DNA of 17,260 nt from Poriferisodalis multihospitum. GTDB taxonomy: Bacteria > Actinomycetota > Acidimicrobiia > Acidimicrobiales > Poriferisodalaceae. Where the stretch lies: contig JAPYOI010000172.1 of the NCBI GenBank assembly GCA_028278755.1, forward strand, positions 1 through 17,260, read 5' to 3'. Of this stretch, positions 1 through 8,201 are shown piece by piece. Below the pieces are notes generated by a model. It was not told the origin of the DNA. It ran no database searches and saw nothing but the letters and a program-made list of their open reading frames with translations. A program made the translations under genes and the position numbers. Within the stretch, counting starts at the first letter, position 1. Each line of letters opens with the position of its first letter.

Positions 1-1
1 G

Positions 2-1333
2 ATCTGGTCGGCGTGGCAACAACTCCAGACCTACAAGGCTGAGCTTCCAGATCTCTTCGCAATGAACGAGGCGCTGATCGTCTCCGACGGCATCGAGGCA
101 CGTCTCGGCACACTCACCGCTGGCCGCGAATGGTTCAAGGCTTGGCGCACGATCGATGGAAACGACGTCGCCGATGCCATCGCACCGCAGCTTGAAGTGC
201 TCTTGCGAGGCGCCTGCGTCCCGTCTCGCTTTCTCTCGCTGATTCGCGACTTCATTGTGTTTGACGACGACGGCAGCGGCCGGCTTCTCAAGAAGATGGC
301 CGGGTACCACCAGTTCCACGCCGTCGACGTGGCCGTTGGCGAGACGTTGCGTGCGGCTGGAATGGCACACGACGGCAGTCGGCCTGATGCTGCCGAAGCG
401 CTGCGTACCGAACAGTCGAACACCGATGATCGCCGCATCGGGGTCGTGTGGCACACCCAGGGCTCGGGGAAATCGCTCACCATGGCGTTCTACGCCGGCC
501 GGATCATCCGTGAGTCCGCCATGGAGAACCCCACGCTCGTCGTGCTGACCGACCGGAATGATCTCGACGACCAGCTGTTCTCGACATTCTCGCGATGCTC
601 AGACCTCCTTCGACAACCACCGGCACAGGCCGAGAGCCGAGCGGACCTGCGTAGCAAGCTGGCCGTCGCCTCAGGCGGCGTCGTGTTCACGACGATTCAG
701 AAGTTCTTTCCCGATGAACAGGGCGACCGGCATCCCGTGCTCTCAGAACGCCGAAACATCGTGGTGATCGCTGATGAAGCGCATCGAAGCCAGTACGACT
801 TCATCGACGGATTTGCGCGGCACATGCGCGATGCGCTGCCGAACGCGTCGTTCATCGGCTTCACAGGCACGCCAATAGAGCAGACCGACGCCAACACACG
901 GGCCGTCTTCGGCGACTACATCAGCGTGTACGACATACAGCGCGCCGTCGAGGACCAGGCAACGGTTCCCATCTACTACGAGAGCCGCCTGGCAGAGCTC
1001 AGCCTCGACCCCGACGAACAATCGAGCATCGACGAGGATTTCGAAGAAGCAACCGAAGGCGAAGAGCTGGAGCAAACCGAGAAGCTGAAGACGAAGTGGG
1101 CCGCTCTTGAGGCCGTGGTCGGCACGCCCAGTCGGATTGCGCTGGTCGCTGCCGACATCGTCGAGCACTTCGAGAACCGCCTCGACGTCATGGACGGCAA
1201 GGCGATGGTCGTGTGCATGAGCCGACGCATCTGCGTCGATCTGTACCGAGAGCTGCTGCGGCTGAGGCCGTCATGGCACAGCGATGAACCCGGCTGCATG
1301 GCAGCAGCACATCCGCAGCAAGTCGGCCCGTGA
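2..1333 (+). CDS. hsdR: Type I restriction enzyme R subunit, upstream fragment (5' cut by window edge, 3' frameshifted)
   Basis: ATP-dependent translocase/endonuclease subunit of a type I restriction-modification complex, which acts with HsdM and HsdS on unmodified DNA. The frame is open from base 2, so the gene starts before the window; the ATG at 62 is internal, because the codons before it (WSAWQQLQTYKAELPDLFA) already match the family. SF2 motor motifs are visible: Walker A TQGSGKS (455-475), DEAH box (773-784) and TGTP (863-874). The PD-(D/E)xK nuclease domain would lie upstream and is not seen. After MSRRICVDLYRELLRLRP-SWHSDE (to about 1287) the frame runs into unrelated residues and stops at 1333, while the family sequence resumes in another frame at 1284. 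Identification as HsdR is firm; in its present form the protein would lack the second RecA lobe and the C-terminal domain. Confidence 0.9.
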   Translation: MWSAWQQLQTYKAELPDLFAMNEALIVSDGIEARLGTLTAGREWFKAWRTIDGNDVADAIAPQLEVLLRGACVPSRFLSLIRDFIVFDDDGSGRLLKKMAGYHQFHAVDVAVGETLRAAGMAHDGSRPDAAEALRTEQSNTDDRRIGVVWHTQGSGKSLTMAFYAGRIIRESAMENPTLVVLTDRNDLDDQLFSTFSRCSDLLRQPPAQAESRADLRSKLAVASGGVVFTTIQKFFPDEQGDRHPVLSERRNIVVIADEAHRSQYDFIDGFARHMRDALPNASFIGFTGTPIEQTDANTRAVFGDYISVYDIQRAVEDQATVPIYYESRLAELSLDPDEQSSIDEDFEEATEGEELEQTEKLKTKWAALEAVVGTPSRIALVAADIVEHFENRLDVMDGKAMVVCMSRRICVDLYRELLRLRPSWHSDEPGCMAAAHPQQVGP

Positions 1334-2582
1334 ACTGCTCGCGAATCGCTTTCGTGACTCAGCAGATCCTCTCCGCATCGTGCTCGTGCGTGACATGTGG
1401 CTCACGGGCTTCGACGCACCCAGCCTGCACACGATGTATGTCGACAAGCCGATGAGAGGTCATGGGTTGATGCAAGCAATCGCACGTGTCAACAGGGTCT
1501 TCCGCGACAAGCCGGGCGGCCTTGTCGTCGACTACCTGGGGCTCGCCCACGAGTTGCGCCAAGCGCTTCGGGCCTACACGCAGAGCGGCGGCAAGGGCGA
1601 AGCGGTCCTCGAACGTGCTGACGCGATTGCAGTGATGCTTGAGAAGCACGACGTGTGCGTGGGGCTGATGCAGGGCTGCGACTGGTCTGCCTGGGTTGAC
1701 GGGAGCCCCGCCGAGCGTCTCGCGCTCCTCCCGGCTGCTCAAGAGCACGTCTTGGCGCAAGAGGATGGCAAGGACCGCTTCACACACGCCGTCCGGGAGC
1801 TGTCGCAGGCGTTCGCCCTAGCGGTGCCCGACGAGGCAGCGATTGCCATCCGGGACGACGTGGGCTTCTTCCAGGCCGTGCGCAACAGATTGATGCAGCG
1901 ATCGCCGGATGAGGAACGGGCCCAGGACGACCTCGATCACGCCGTCCGTCAGATCATCTCTCGCGCCGTGTCGTCTGGTGACGTGACCGACATCTTCGAA
2001 GCTGCTGGTCTCGAGAAGCCAGACATCTCGATCCTGTCTGAGGAGTTCCTGGCCGAAGTCCGCAACATGCCGCATCGCAACCTCGCCGTTGAACTGCTGC
2101 AGAAGCTCTTACACGGGGAAGTCCGCCAGCGCCAGCGACGCAACGTCACGCAGGGTCGGTCGTTCGCGGCCATGCTCGCCGAGACCATTCGCCGCTACCA
2201 GAACCGAGGCATCGAAGCTGCCCAGATCATCGAAGAGCTGATCGAGCTGGCTCGCGAGCTCCGAGAGGCTGACGAGCGCGGCGAGCAGCTCGGGCTCACC
2301 GACGACGAGCTGGCGTTCTACGACGCCTTGGAAACGAACGACAGCGCCGTCGCCGTTCTCGGCGACGAGACGCTTCAAGCCATCGCTCGCGAACTCGTTG
2401 AGTCGGTCCGCAACAGCGTGACCATCGACTGGACCCTGCGCGAGAACGTCCGAGCAGGTATCCGTGTCAGGGTCCGCCGAATCCTGAAGCGTCACGGCTA
2501 CCCACCCGACAAGCAAGAGCAAGCAACCCAAACTGTCCTCGAACAGGCCGAAGCCCTCTCCGCCGACTGGGCAGTCGCCTGA
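1284..2582 (+). CDS. hsdR: Type I restriction enzyme R subunit, downstream fragment (second RecA lobe and C-terminal domain)
   Basis: Continuation of the broken hsdR in the next frame. It begins at NPAAWQQHIRSKSARELL, then carries the second helicase lobe with VRDMWLTGFDAPSLHTMYVD, PMRGHGLMQAIARVNRVFRDK (motif VI region, about 1450-1510), then the helical C-terminal region used by family members to contact the methylase core, ending with the typical PPDKQEQATQTVLEQAE tail. Compared with intact HsdR, roughly 17-22 residues (the usual KG-x-IK-x-VMTGSA stretch) are missing at the junction, so this looks like an out-of-frame deletion and not a single-base slip. The ATG at 1284 is probably not a real start; no convincing ribosome site precedes it. 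Apart from the junction both fragments are free of stops, so the lesion is recent or is an assembly error. No hsdM or hsdS lies in this window. Confidence 0.85.
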   Translation: MNPAAWQQHIRSKSARELLANRFRDSADPLRIVLVRDMWLTGFDAPSLHTMYVDKPMRGHGLMQAIARVNRVFRDKPGGLVVDYLGLAHELRQALRAYTQSGGKGEAVLERADAIAVMLEKHDVCVGLMQGCDWSAWVDGSPAERLALLPAAQEHVLAQEDGKDRFTHAVRELSQAFALAVPDEAAIAIRDDVGFFQAVRNRLMQRSPDEERAQDDLDHAVRQIISRAVSSGDVTDIFEAAGLEKPDISILSEEFLAEVRNMPHRNLAVELLQKLLHGEVRQRQRRNVTQGRSFAAMLAETIRRYQNRGIEAAQIIEELIELARELREADERGEQLGLTDDELAFYDALETNDSAVAVLGDETLQAIARELVESVRNSVTIDWTLRENVRAGIRVRVRRILKRHGYPPDKQEQATQTVLEQAEALSADWAVA

Positions 2583-2828
2583 ATCGGTCGACAAGCTCAC
2601 CCACTCCCGGACACGGTTCGGCCGTCATGGGACGGCACCAAGATTGGTGGCAAGCCAGCGGACGACATGCAGCGCAGGCTCCGGTGGTGTCAACACTTCT
2701 TGTCTTGGCGAGCAGAGCCGAACGAAGGGCTCCAACGGGATGCGCTCGCGACAGTCGCGTCCCGACTACGGTGCGCCGCATCTGGCCTTGGTCCATTTGG
2801 ACCTGCTAGCGGTCAGTTTGGGTAGATC

Positions 2829-4760
2829 ATGCCAACCAGCACACTTACAAGCTTGGCCATACTCCGAGTCACGGTTGACCGCGGAGGCGACTATCTCGAG
2901 TACTTGCGTCCGTTAGTGCTGCATGTATTGAAGGGTTATGGGGCCGACCCCATCAAGGATGAGGCGGTTGCACGCGCAGTCGAAGAGCAATTCGGCCTCT
3001 TGGTTCCCGCGTCGACAATTCAGCTCGTGTTGAAGCGGATTGCACGACGAGGCGGCATCGTCCGAGACCATGGTCAGTACAAGCTTAGAGGTGAGCTTGA
3101 GGCGATCGACTTGGAGTCTCGCAGACTCGAGGCCGAACGCCGGATCGACAGTGTCGTAGCCGGACTATATGACTTCTCGCAGGGTAGCCCACATCCATTG
3201 GAAAGCAAAGCGGAGGCTGCCTCCGCCATCTGCGCATTCTTGGCGGAATTCGATGTCACATGTCTCAAGGCATACTTACAGCGCTCCACGATTCCGGACC
3301 TCGGGAACAACCATAGCCGTGAAATCATACTCGTCAGCTACTACGTGCGAGCGCTATACCTGCGAAAGGATGAGCAATTCGCCAATTTTGTGACATTGAT
3401 GCAGGGACACATGCTAGCGAATGCCCTGCTTTGTCCCGACCTCGAACAACTTCCCGAATCGTTTCGCACCGTCGAATTCTATTTTGACACGCCCCTATTG
3501 CTAGATCTCTTGGATCTGGAACCTACAGTAAAGTACGATGCCGCCAGAGACTTAGTCAACCAGCTGGTGCGCCTCGGTGGGAGCGTGCTGACCTTTACTC
3601 ACACTCGTGACGAGGTTGTTCGTGTGATCAGGCATGCAGCTGATCGTCTTGACTCGGTCGACGGAAGTGACGAGCGCGGGATCATCTTGGAGTCACGTAG
3701 GCGTGGTCGAACACGCTCTGATTTGATGCTCATGGTCGAACAAATTGATGAGTTCCTAGATGACGCCGGAATCGAAGTAAAGTCCACACCTCGGTATCGA
3801 GAAGAATTCCAGATAGATGAGCTGGCGCTCAAGGCGTTATTGGTGGAAGAGGTGGCCCACGTCAACCCACGAGCGGAGGCGGATGATATCAACTCAGTGC
3901 GCAGCATTTATGTGTTGAGGGGACGCTTAGTGCCCACTGCTCTTGAGCGCTCTAGAGCCGTTCTGGTCACAAACAATACGTCATTCGCCCGCGCTGCGTG
4001 GCGGTACGGCCAAGATGTCGAGTCCAAGCTGGCGGTCTCGAGCGTCATAACGAACTTTACCTTGGCAAACACCGCATGGCTGAAGCGTCCGCTCGAGTTT
4101 CTTGCAACGCCTCGGATGCACTTGCTCGCGGCTGCGTACGCGGCCCTCGTGCCTTCAGAGGCACTCCTGACTAGATACATGCAAGAAATAGAGCGTCTGC
4201 AGACAAGTGGGAAATTCTCTGAGCGTGATCTGCAGCTCCTCCGCAGCAGTTCCTCTGCTCACACTGAGCTGATGTATTTCACGCTCGGCGAAGACGCTGC
4301 CTTGACCGAGGAGACTCCAGCACAAACGCTGGAGCGAATCACCGCAGAAATTCGCGCAGAGGATGAATGCAGGTTACAAGCATCGGAGGACGCTCACCAA
4401 GTCACGCGCGAGAAGTTGGCTGAGGGCGAACTCAGCTACCGTACAATTGGTGAGAACGTCGTCAATCGGTGCTCCCGCAAGGCACGACGTTACTCAATGT
4501 GGATCTCGCTAGCTGTATCGGTGTTGCTACTTGTCGGGTTAAGCTCAGGAAGTTGGATTTCGTCTGATATCGGACCCATCCGATGGCTGGTCAGTGCGAT
4601 ATCCGCGCTACTACTAGCGTGGCAAGGATTGGCCATTGTGCTGCCATGGGATGTGATGCGGGCAAATGAGCTGCTGCGGCGCAGGATTCTCAGGCGCATG
4701 ATCACTCGCGAGACGCGGGATCTGAAGATAGATCTGACAGATCTAAATTTAGATCTATAG
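2829..4760 (+). CDS. Unfamiliar wHTH / PIN-like nuclease / two-helix membrane protein
   Basis: Not a family I can name. Seen: residues about 25-95 look like a winged helix (charged helices ending in an IVRDHGQYKL-type wing). From about 214 there is a PIN-like core: a hydrophobic strand ending in Asp, YFDTPLLLDLL (D220), then an acidic DDINSV segment (D352, D353), then a strand ending in T-N-N (VLVTNN, N382-N383), the order of PIN-domain acidic and polar motifs. Residues about 480-550 are charged and helical. Two hydrophobic segments follow, about 556-578 and 586-609, then an Arg-rich stretch and an acidic D-L-rich tail. This suggests a membrane-anchored RNA or DNA nuclease with a sensing domain, but that is inference. 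It follows hsdR by 246 bases on the same strand, and its DNA is visibly AT-richer than its neighbours with rarer codons, as for acquired defence genes. No strong ribosome site precedes the ATG. Confidence 0.75.
   Translation: MPTSTLTSLAILRVTVDRGGDYLEYLRPLVLHVLKGYGADPIKDEAVARAVEEQFGLLVPASTIQLVLKRIARRGGIVRDHGQYKLRGELEAIDLESRRLEAERRIDSVVAGLYDFSQGSPHPLESKAEAASAICAFLAEFDVTCLKAYLQRSTIPDLGNNHSREIILVSYYVRALYLRKDEQFANFVTLMQGHMLANALLCPDLEQLPESFRTVEFYFDTPLLLDLLDLEPTVKYDAARDLVNQLVRLGGSVLTFTHTRDEVVRVIRHAADRLDSVDGSDERGIILESRRRGRTRSDLMLMVEQIDEFLDDAGIEVKSTPRYREEFQIDELALKALLVEEVAHVNPRAEADDINSVRSIYVLRGRLVPTALERSRAVLVTNNTSFARAAWRYGQDVESKLAVSSVITNFTLANTAWLKRPLEFLATPRMHLLAAAYAALVPSEALLTRYMQEIERLQTSGKFSERDLQLLRSSSSAHTELMYFTLGEDAALTEETPAQTLERITAEIRAEDECRLQASEDAHQVTREKLAEGELSYRTIGENVVNRCSRKARRYSMWISLAVSVLLLVGLSSGSWISSDIGPIRWLVSAISALLLAWQGLAIVLPWDVMRANELLRRRILRRMITRETRDLKIDLTDLNLDL
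4739..4756. repeat. Perfect 18-base AT-rich palindrome at gene end
   Basis: AGATCTAAATTTAGATCT reads the same on both strands and lies in the last codons of the PIN-like gene, ending four bases before the end of its stop codon. A third AGATCT copy lies just upstream (4730-4735), so ATAGATCT and AGATCTAT also form a wider inverted pair. It encodes part of a repetitive D-L tail. It could act as a transcription end structure, a protein-binding site, or be a trace of an insertion boundary; none can be decided here. Confidence 0.6.
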
Positions 4761-4968
4761 CCGAAGGTTGGATGGCTCAAGCGATTCTTTGGACACGCGG
4801 TTGGGAATACACACGAAACCCGGATCAGAACGTGCGGCTGAGGCAGTAGCAAGTGGCCGCATGTGTGGGATGCTTAGGATCGGCTCTACATTTCTAGCTG
4901 GCGCCTACGCTTGTGACGATTGTGCGCGACCAATGGCGTGAAGCTGCGCGAGCGGGCAGACTTTCGGC
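4761..4968. other. Intergenic stretch between accessory gene and pncB
   Basis: 208 bases with no supported gene, tRNA or repeat. Base composition shifts from the AT-richer accessory gene back to the GC-rich housekeeping style within it, so it probably contains the right edge of an acquired region. Its last bases carry a possible pncB promoter element. Confidence 0.4.
4957..4962 (+). promoter_or_regulatory. Possible -10 element for pncB, near-leaderless
   Basis: CAGACT ends exactly six bases before the ATG at 4969, and no Shine-Dalgarno sequence is present. The same layout occurs at nfuA (TAGGCT, six bases, ATG). The first base departs from the actinobacterial TANNNT consensus, so this is tentative. 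Confidence 0.3.
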
Positions 4969-6279
4969 ATGGGCACGGCGATGATGACCGACCTGTACGA
5001 GCTGACCATGCTCGACGCGGCCCTCCAGTCGGGGGTTGCATCACGCCGCTCCTGCTTCGAGGTGTTCGCCCGGCGATTGCCGCCGGGACGTGGCTACGGC
5101 GTGGTGGCAGGTCCAGGCCGGCTGGCCGGGCTGCTGGCTGACTACCGCTTCGAGGCCGACGATCTGGCCTACCTGGCAGGGCTCGGCCGCTTCAGCGACG
5201 GTCTGCTCGATCATCTGGCGACATTCCGATTCGACGGCGATGCCTGGAGCTACCGCGAGGGCGATTTCTACGTGCCCGGCAGCCCCGTGTTGCGGGTCGA
5301 TGCCTCGGTCGGCACAGCGCTGCTCGTGGAGACGCTGGTGCTCTCGGTGCTCAACCACGATTGTGCCGTGGCGTCTGCGGCTGCGCGGATGCACGATGTC
5401 GCCGAGGGCCGCCACCTCATCGAGATGGGCGGCCGTCGCACCCACGAGCTCGCAGCCGTCGCCGCTGCGCGCGCCGCCTGGCTGGTGGGTTTCGATGCGA
5501 CGTCCAACCTGCTGGCCGGCGAGCAATACGGCATCCCGACGGCCGGTACCGCTGCCCACGCCTTCACGCTGGCGCACCACGACGAGGAAGCCGCCTTCGA
5601 GGCACAGATGCGTGCGCACGGCCTCGAGACCACGCTGCTGATCGACACTTTCGACCTGAGAACAGGGCTCGAACGGGGTCTCGCCGCGGCGAAGCGTCTC
5701 GGCGGGGTGCCGGGCGCCGTGCGCATCGACTCGGGAGATCTCACGGTCGAGGTGCCCCGGGTTCGACAGTGGCTGGATGACGCCGGCGCTGAGTCGACCC
5801 GCATCGTCGTGTCGGGCGATCTCGACGAGTACCGCATCGCCGGCCTCGCGGACCTGCCGGTGGATGGCTACGGCGTGGGCACCCAACTCGTGGTGGGCTC
5901 GGGCCATGCGACTGCTGGCATGGTGTACAAAGCAGTTGCCATCGCCCGGCACTCCGGCACGTTCGAGCCGGTGGTTCCCGTCTACAAGGAATCGGAGGGC
6001 AAGGCCACCCGTGGCGGCGTGGTGCGGCCCTACAGGGTGGTGCGCGATGGCGAGGCCAATTCGGAAACTCTCGTCGAGCAGGATCGCCCCGGGCCCACCA
6101 ACAGCCGGCCGCTGCACGTTCCGCTGCTGCGATCAGGCCACAACGCCTATCCCTACACGCTTGCCCAGGATCGGGTGTTCCACCAGCGCGTCCGCGCCGA
6201 GCTGCCCGAATCGATGCGCCGGCTTGACGGCGCCCCGGCTTTTGAGGCCGAAGTCGTCGCCGAATCCAGCGTCGATTAG
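4969..6279 (+). CDS. pncB: Nicotinate phosphoribosyltransferase
   Basis: Cytosolic enzyme of NAD salvage: nicotinate + PRPP (with ATP) gives nicotinate mononucleotide. The 436 residues match the usual length. Family signatures in order: TDLYELTM near the start (7-14), GGRRTHE (154-160), FDATSN (175-180), GTAAHAF with the conserved His (193-199), DTFD (226-229), RIDSGDL in the phosphoribosyl-binding barrel (252-258) and DGYGVGTQL (299-307). Two starts are possible, ATG 4969 and the ATG pair at 4981/4984. I prefer 4969 because a promoter-like element sits six bases before it and no start has a clear ribosome site. It is the first housekeeping-type gene after the accessory region and converges on the kinase-peroxiredoxin gene. 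The neighbouring kinase domain also belongs to NAD(P) metabolism, a plausible but unproven link. Confidence 0.92.
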   Translation: MGTAMMTDLYELTMLDAALQSGVASRRSCFEVFARRLPPGRGYGVVAGPGRLAGLLADYRFEADDLAYLAGLGRFSDGLLDHLATFRFDGDAWSYREGDFYVPGSPVLRVDASVGTALLVETLVLSVLNHDCAVASAAARMHDVAEGRHLIEMGGRRTHELAAVAAARAAWLVGFDATSNLLAGEQYGIPTAGTAAHAFTLAHHDEEAAFEAQMRAHGLETTLLIDTFDLRTGLERGLAAAKRLGGVPGAVRIDSGDLTVEVPRVRQWLDDAGAESTRIVVSGDLDEYRIAGLADLPVDGYGVGTQLVVGSGHATAGMVYKAVAIARHSGTFEPVVPVYKESEGKATRGGVVRPYRVVRDGEANSETLVEQDRPGPTNSRPLHVPLLRSGHNAYPYTLAQDRVFHQRVRAELPESMRRLDGAPAFEAEVVAESSVD

Positions 6280-6285
6280 GTGCCC

Positions 6286-6319
6286 GGCTGCGGCCTGTGC
6301 TGCGGAAGGTGCCGCAGCC
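6286..6319. terminator. Hairpin between convergent pncB and kinase-peroxiredoxin genes
   Basis: GGCTGCGGC (6286-6294) pairs perfectly with GCCGCAGCC (6311-6319), a 9-bp GC stem around a 16-base loop. It starts seven bases after the pncB stop and lies 19 bases from the end of the opposing gene, so it could serve both strands. There is no U-run, common in high-GC actinobacteria. Confidence 0.5.
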
Positions 6320-6337
6320 TCGTGTCGCTATTCGTGA

Positions 6338-8140
6338 CTACTTGCCTGGCTGCGGCACGAGGCGCAGGTACGGAAGCGGTGATTCCCAGCCGTCTGGGTA
6401 CTTCTCGGCTGCGGCCTCGTTCGAGACCGCGGGCACGATGATGACGTTCTCGCCCTGTTGCCAGTTGGCCGGCGTGGCCACCTGCTCGGCCGCCGTCAGC
6501 TGCACTGAGTCGAGCAGACGCAGGATCTCGGCGAAGTTGCGTCCGGTGGTCATCGGGTAGGTGAGCGACGCCTTGATCTTCTTGTCGGGGCCGATGATGA
6601 ACACCGTGCGAGCTGTGGCGTTGTCGGCTGCTGTGCGGCCCTGCGAGGTGTCGCCCGCATCGGCGGGAAGCATGTCGTACAGCTTGACCACGTTCAATTC
6701 GGGATCGCCGATGAGCGGGTAGTTGGCCTCGTGGCCGGTAGCAGAGGCGATGTCGGCCTTCCAGGCCACGTGGTCGCTCACCCCGTCCACGCTGATGCCG
6801 ATGATCTTGCAATTGCGAGCGGCGAAGTCACCGGCCAGCGCTGCAACGGCACCCAGCTCGGTGGTGCACACCGGAGTGAAGTCCTTCGGATGGGAGAAGA
6901 GCAGCGCCCAGCCGTCGCCGATCCAGTCGTGGAAGCTGATCTCGCCCTCGGTGGTGTCGGCAGTGAAATCGGGAGCGGTGTCATTGAGACGCAGTGTGCC
7001 GTCCGCGTGGTGGTAGTGAACCTTGGCGACTGCGTTGAGCGGACGGTCGCCGGTCGGCGCCCGAGAGGTCTCGAACACCCCGGCGGCAGCGCCCAATTCC
7101 AGTGCCCGATCCACGTCCACCACCCGGGGTCCGCTGCGCCGCACATCGGCAATTGCGGCTTCATCGGGACCGATCGTGCGCTCCCGGTCGCCGTCGAGCG
7201 ACAGCACCGTCGGTCCCCGAAGTTCGATGGTCTCTCCCAGCTCAACGCCGCGGTGATCGATCACCGGCACCGTGCGGTACAGCCCGGGTGCGAGCGCCAC
7301 GCGCATCGGGCGTCCGCCCGGGCCGCACTCCACCAGCACGCCCGCATCGTCGTCGAACGAGCAGGGTCGCAGCAGGCCCGCGAGCGAACTCAGCCCGATG
7401 CTGGCCGGATGGGCGCGCGACACGAGCACCTGCCGCATGCGAACCCCGTCCGCGGGCATGCGATTGCCGACGAAGTCATTGGCCAGCGTGACCGCATCGA
7501 TCAGTGCAATCTCGGTCCAACCTCGCGCCAGCTCCCCCTCCTGCGATGTGCCCTTGCCCGATGTGCCCTTGCCCGATGTGACAGTGATCAGCTTCGACCG
7601 GGGCGCACACGCTTCAGGGTCGACCACGCCGCTCGCCAGCAATCCCGCGGCGGCACCAGCGACGGTGGGCTCGGTGAGGCTGGGGAACACATTGTTCGTG
7701 CCCGTGGACATCGGTACGAGCGTCGCATCGGGCCAGACCCCAGCGATCGTGCGGTTGGTGCCGTCACCGCCCAGCGTCACCAGCACGCTGACATCACGGG
7801 CTCGCATCGCCTCGACTGCCCGGATCGTGTCGGTGGGCGAGACGGTCGCCCCCACGTCGACGATCTCGATCTCGGCGTCGATGCGCAGGTCGGTGAGCGC
7901 CCCGGTGGCGATGCCGAACGGTTCTGCCATGGCCACGATCCGTGTGGCTCCTGCGGTGACGGCGCCGATGACTGCCCGGGCAATCCGGTTGCGCTTGTCC
8001 TCAGTAGTGGACACTGCTCCCCGCGCCGCCACCCGGCGAACGTCGCGTCCCGAAACCGGGTTGGCGATGATCCCCACTGTCCCGTCGGGGGAGATGCGGC
8101 CACTGCAGGAGGCGCTCCGTCTCGACGCAGATCCGGCCAT
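6338..8140 (-). CDS. ATP-NAD kinase/AcoX-like domain fused to 1-Cys peroxiredoxin
   Basis: One 600-residue frame with two complete domains. Residues about 20-365 resemble the ATP-NAD kinase/AcoX family: ANPVSGRD (26-33), the nucleotide-kinase signature GGDGTNR (124-130), STGTNNVFP, and a typical end GPRVVDVDRALELGAAAGVF. Residues 383-600 are a full Prx6-type peroxiredoxin: LRLNDTAPDF, then HPKDFTPVCTTELG with peroxidatic Cys425, and ATARTVFIIGP with the conserved Arg; it reduces peroxides. The linker is about 18 residues with no stop, and no ATG or GTG sits just before the peroxiredoxin, so separate translation is unlikely. The nearest in-frame GTG is about 25 residues upstream, within the kinase end. 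A kinase making NADP(H) joined to an NADPH-dependent antioxidant is functionally sensible, but the kinase substrate is unproven. A start at the GTG for Val22 is also possible. Confidence 0.85.
   Translation of the reverse strand: MAGSASRRSASCSGRISPDGTVGIIANPVSGRDVRRVAARGAVSTTEDKRNRIARAVIGAVTAGATRIVAMAEPFGIATGALTDLRIDAEIEIVDVGATVSPTDTIRAVEAMRARDVSVLVTLGGDGTNRTIAGVWPDATLVPMSTGTNNVFPSLTEPTVAGAAAGLLASGVVDPEACAPRSKLITVTSGKGTSGKGTSQEGELARGWTEIALIDAVTLANDFVGNRMPADGVRMRQVLVSRAHPASIGLSSLAGLLRPCSFDDDAGVLVECGPGGRPMRVALAPGLYRTVPVIDHRGVELGETIELRGPTVLSLDGDRERTIGPDEAAIADVRRSGPRVVDVDRALELGAAAGVFETSRAPTGDRPLNAVAKVHYHHADGTLRLNDTAPDFTADTTEGEISFHDWIGDGWALLFSHPKDFTPVCTTELGAVAALAGDFAARNCKIIGISVDGVSDHVAWKADIASATGHEANYPLIGDPELNVVKLYDMLPADAGDTSQGRTAADNATARTVFIIGPDKKIKASLTYPMTTGRNFAEILRLLDSVQLTAAEQVATPANWQQGENVIIVPAVSNEAAAEKYPDGWESPLPYLRLVPQPGK
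7544..7580. repeat. 15-base tandem repeat, about 2.5 copies, inside the kinase domain
   Basis: Unit CGATGTGCCCTTGCC at 7544-7558 and 7559-7573, with the first seven bases again at 7574-7580. It is in frame and gives a T-S-G-K-G repeat in a loop of the kinase domain (residues about 187-199). This is probably slippage in a surface loop; length may vary between strains without breaking the frame. Confidence 0.75.
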
Positions 8141-8149
8141 CGCCCGCCG

Positions 8150-8155
8150 ACGCTA
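8150..8155 (-). promoter_or_regulatory. Possible -10 element for the kinase-peroxiredoxin gene
   Basis: On the minus strand TAGCGT fits TANNNT and ends nine bases before the ATG at 8140. No ribosome site is seen, so a very short or absent leader is likely. The divergent promoter of thiD must share the same 61-base gap. Confidence 0.3.
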
Positions 8156-8201
8156 ACCAGGGTGACCGCCGCGCGGCGAGCCCAACTGTTGTACTGGGGA
8201 C

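Noticed and set aside
2627..2916. Short plus-strand frames between hsdR and the PIN-like gene
   Set aside because: No ribosome site, no recognisable domain, and the longer one overlaps the start of the better-supported gene. The 246-base gap 2583-2828 holds nothing I can support.
4761..4968. tRNA or attachment site at the island edge
   Set aside because: No cloverleaf-like pairing or direct repeat matching another part of the window was found by eye.
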